From contig NZ_PIQF01000005.1 of assembly GCF_003987275.1 (NCBI RefSeq), positions 1-64,000 of the forward strand: a DNA stretch of 64,000 nt, written 5' to 3'. The notes beneath the pieces are model-generated. The model saw nothing but the letters and a program-made list of their open reading frames with translations, had not been told where the DNA came from and did not search any database. Positions 63,894-64,000 of this stretch are shown piece by piece (position 1 is the first letter of the stretch; every line of letters begins with the position of its first letter). This stretch comes from Idiomarina seosinensis. GTDB lineage: Bacteria; Pseudomonadota; Gammaproteobacteria; Enterobacterales; Alteromonadaceae. Made by a program: the position numbers and the translations under genes.

Positions 63894-64000
63894 CGGTTAA
63901 TTTAGATGAGCTATTGCAACAAAGTCAGCAAACCATTGAGGCTCTGATTGATGATGGTGCTGACCCGTCGCAGCTTTATGAAATAGAGCACCATTTAGCC
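63890..64000 (+). CDS. rraB: Ribonuclease E inhibitor RraB, cut by the window end
   Basis: Only the first 37 codons are present. They read TIEALIDDGADPSQLYEIEHHLA, matching the start of E. coli RraB ([20 protein letters not shown]), an inhibitor that binds RNase E and changes mRNA decay. The ATG overlaps the plsC stop by four bases. The assignment rests on this short stretch. Confidence 0.82.
   Translation, partial: MTVNLDELLQQSQQTIEALIDDGADPSQLYEIEHHLA

Overview
The window looks like a chromosomal segment of a marine gammaproteobacterium of the Alteromonadales, most likely Idiomarina or a close relative. This is inferred from overall protein likeness, from the MotX stator protein of sodium-driven polar flagella, from GspA/GspB and PilT, and from gene blocks shared with enteric bacteria and Vibrio (mutY-yggX, rdgB-hemW, yggS-proC-yggT, ygiF-glnE, nudF-yqiB-parE-parC). 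No phage, insertion sequence, tRNA, CRISPR array or defence island was found. Almost all of the sequence is housekeeping genes packed in short operons, often overlapping by 1 or 4 bases.

Layout: 1-310 holds the end of a 5S rRNA gene, its terminator and a REPIN-like inverted repeat. 389-3798 is a + strand operon murB-birA-coaX-motX. 3829-8406 (-) carries nspC, a carboxynorspermidine dehydrogenase gene and a prolyl-oligopeptidase-like lipoprotein whose catalytic serine is replaced by glycine. 8494-16699 (-) carries tmcA, an NSS transporter, zapE, cnoX and two aldehyde dehydrogenases. 17080-18834 (+) is the DEAD-box helicase gene csdA/deaD behind a long structured leader. 18839-21604 (-) is a light/oxidative-stress set: Blc lipocalin, FeS-type photolyase, flavin reductase-like protein. 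21725-24480 (+) is LPS core synthesis, with an in-frame fusion of Kdo transferase (KdtA) and Kdo kinase (KdkA). 24514-28330 (-) holds proBA and mutY-yggX. 28537-30444 (+) holds an OmpA-type porin gene and trmB.

30481-30804 is the strangest stretch of DNA in the window: two long near-perfect palindromes side by side between convergent trmB and hemW. Their stems are unrelated in sequence, but their apical loops are homologous and inverted relative to each other. 30811-36928 (-) is the conserved hemW/rdgB and DUF4426/yggT/proC/yggS block, split by a K+/H+ antiporter gene (cvrA) on the other strand. 36960-41728 carries pilT, a PhoD-like protein that has lost its metal ligands, tsaD, plsY (-), folB and folK. 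41725-47361 carries cca (-), gspAB, an acyl-CoA dehydrogenase gene behind a PsrA-type operator, and a small membrane protein gene. 47411-64000 carries putA (-), ygiF-glnE, lpxL (-), tolC (-), nudF-yqiB-parE-parC-plsC and the start of rraB.

Functional threads: envelope building (murB, kdtA-kdkA, lpxL, plsY, plsC, ompA, tolC, blc), proline and polyamine metabolism (proABC, putA, nspC pair), cofactors (birA, coaX, folB, folK, hemW), RNA modification and decay (tmcA, trmB, tsaD, cca, csdA, rraB), secretion and motility (gspAB, pilT, motX), and genome upkeep (mutY, rdgB, photolyase, parE/parC). The most notable observations are the twin palindromes, the KdtA-KdkA fusion with a retained internal ribosome binding site, and two probable pseudoenzymes (serine-less S9 peptidase, metal-less PhoD).
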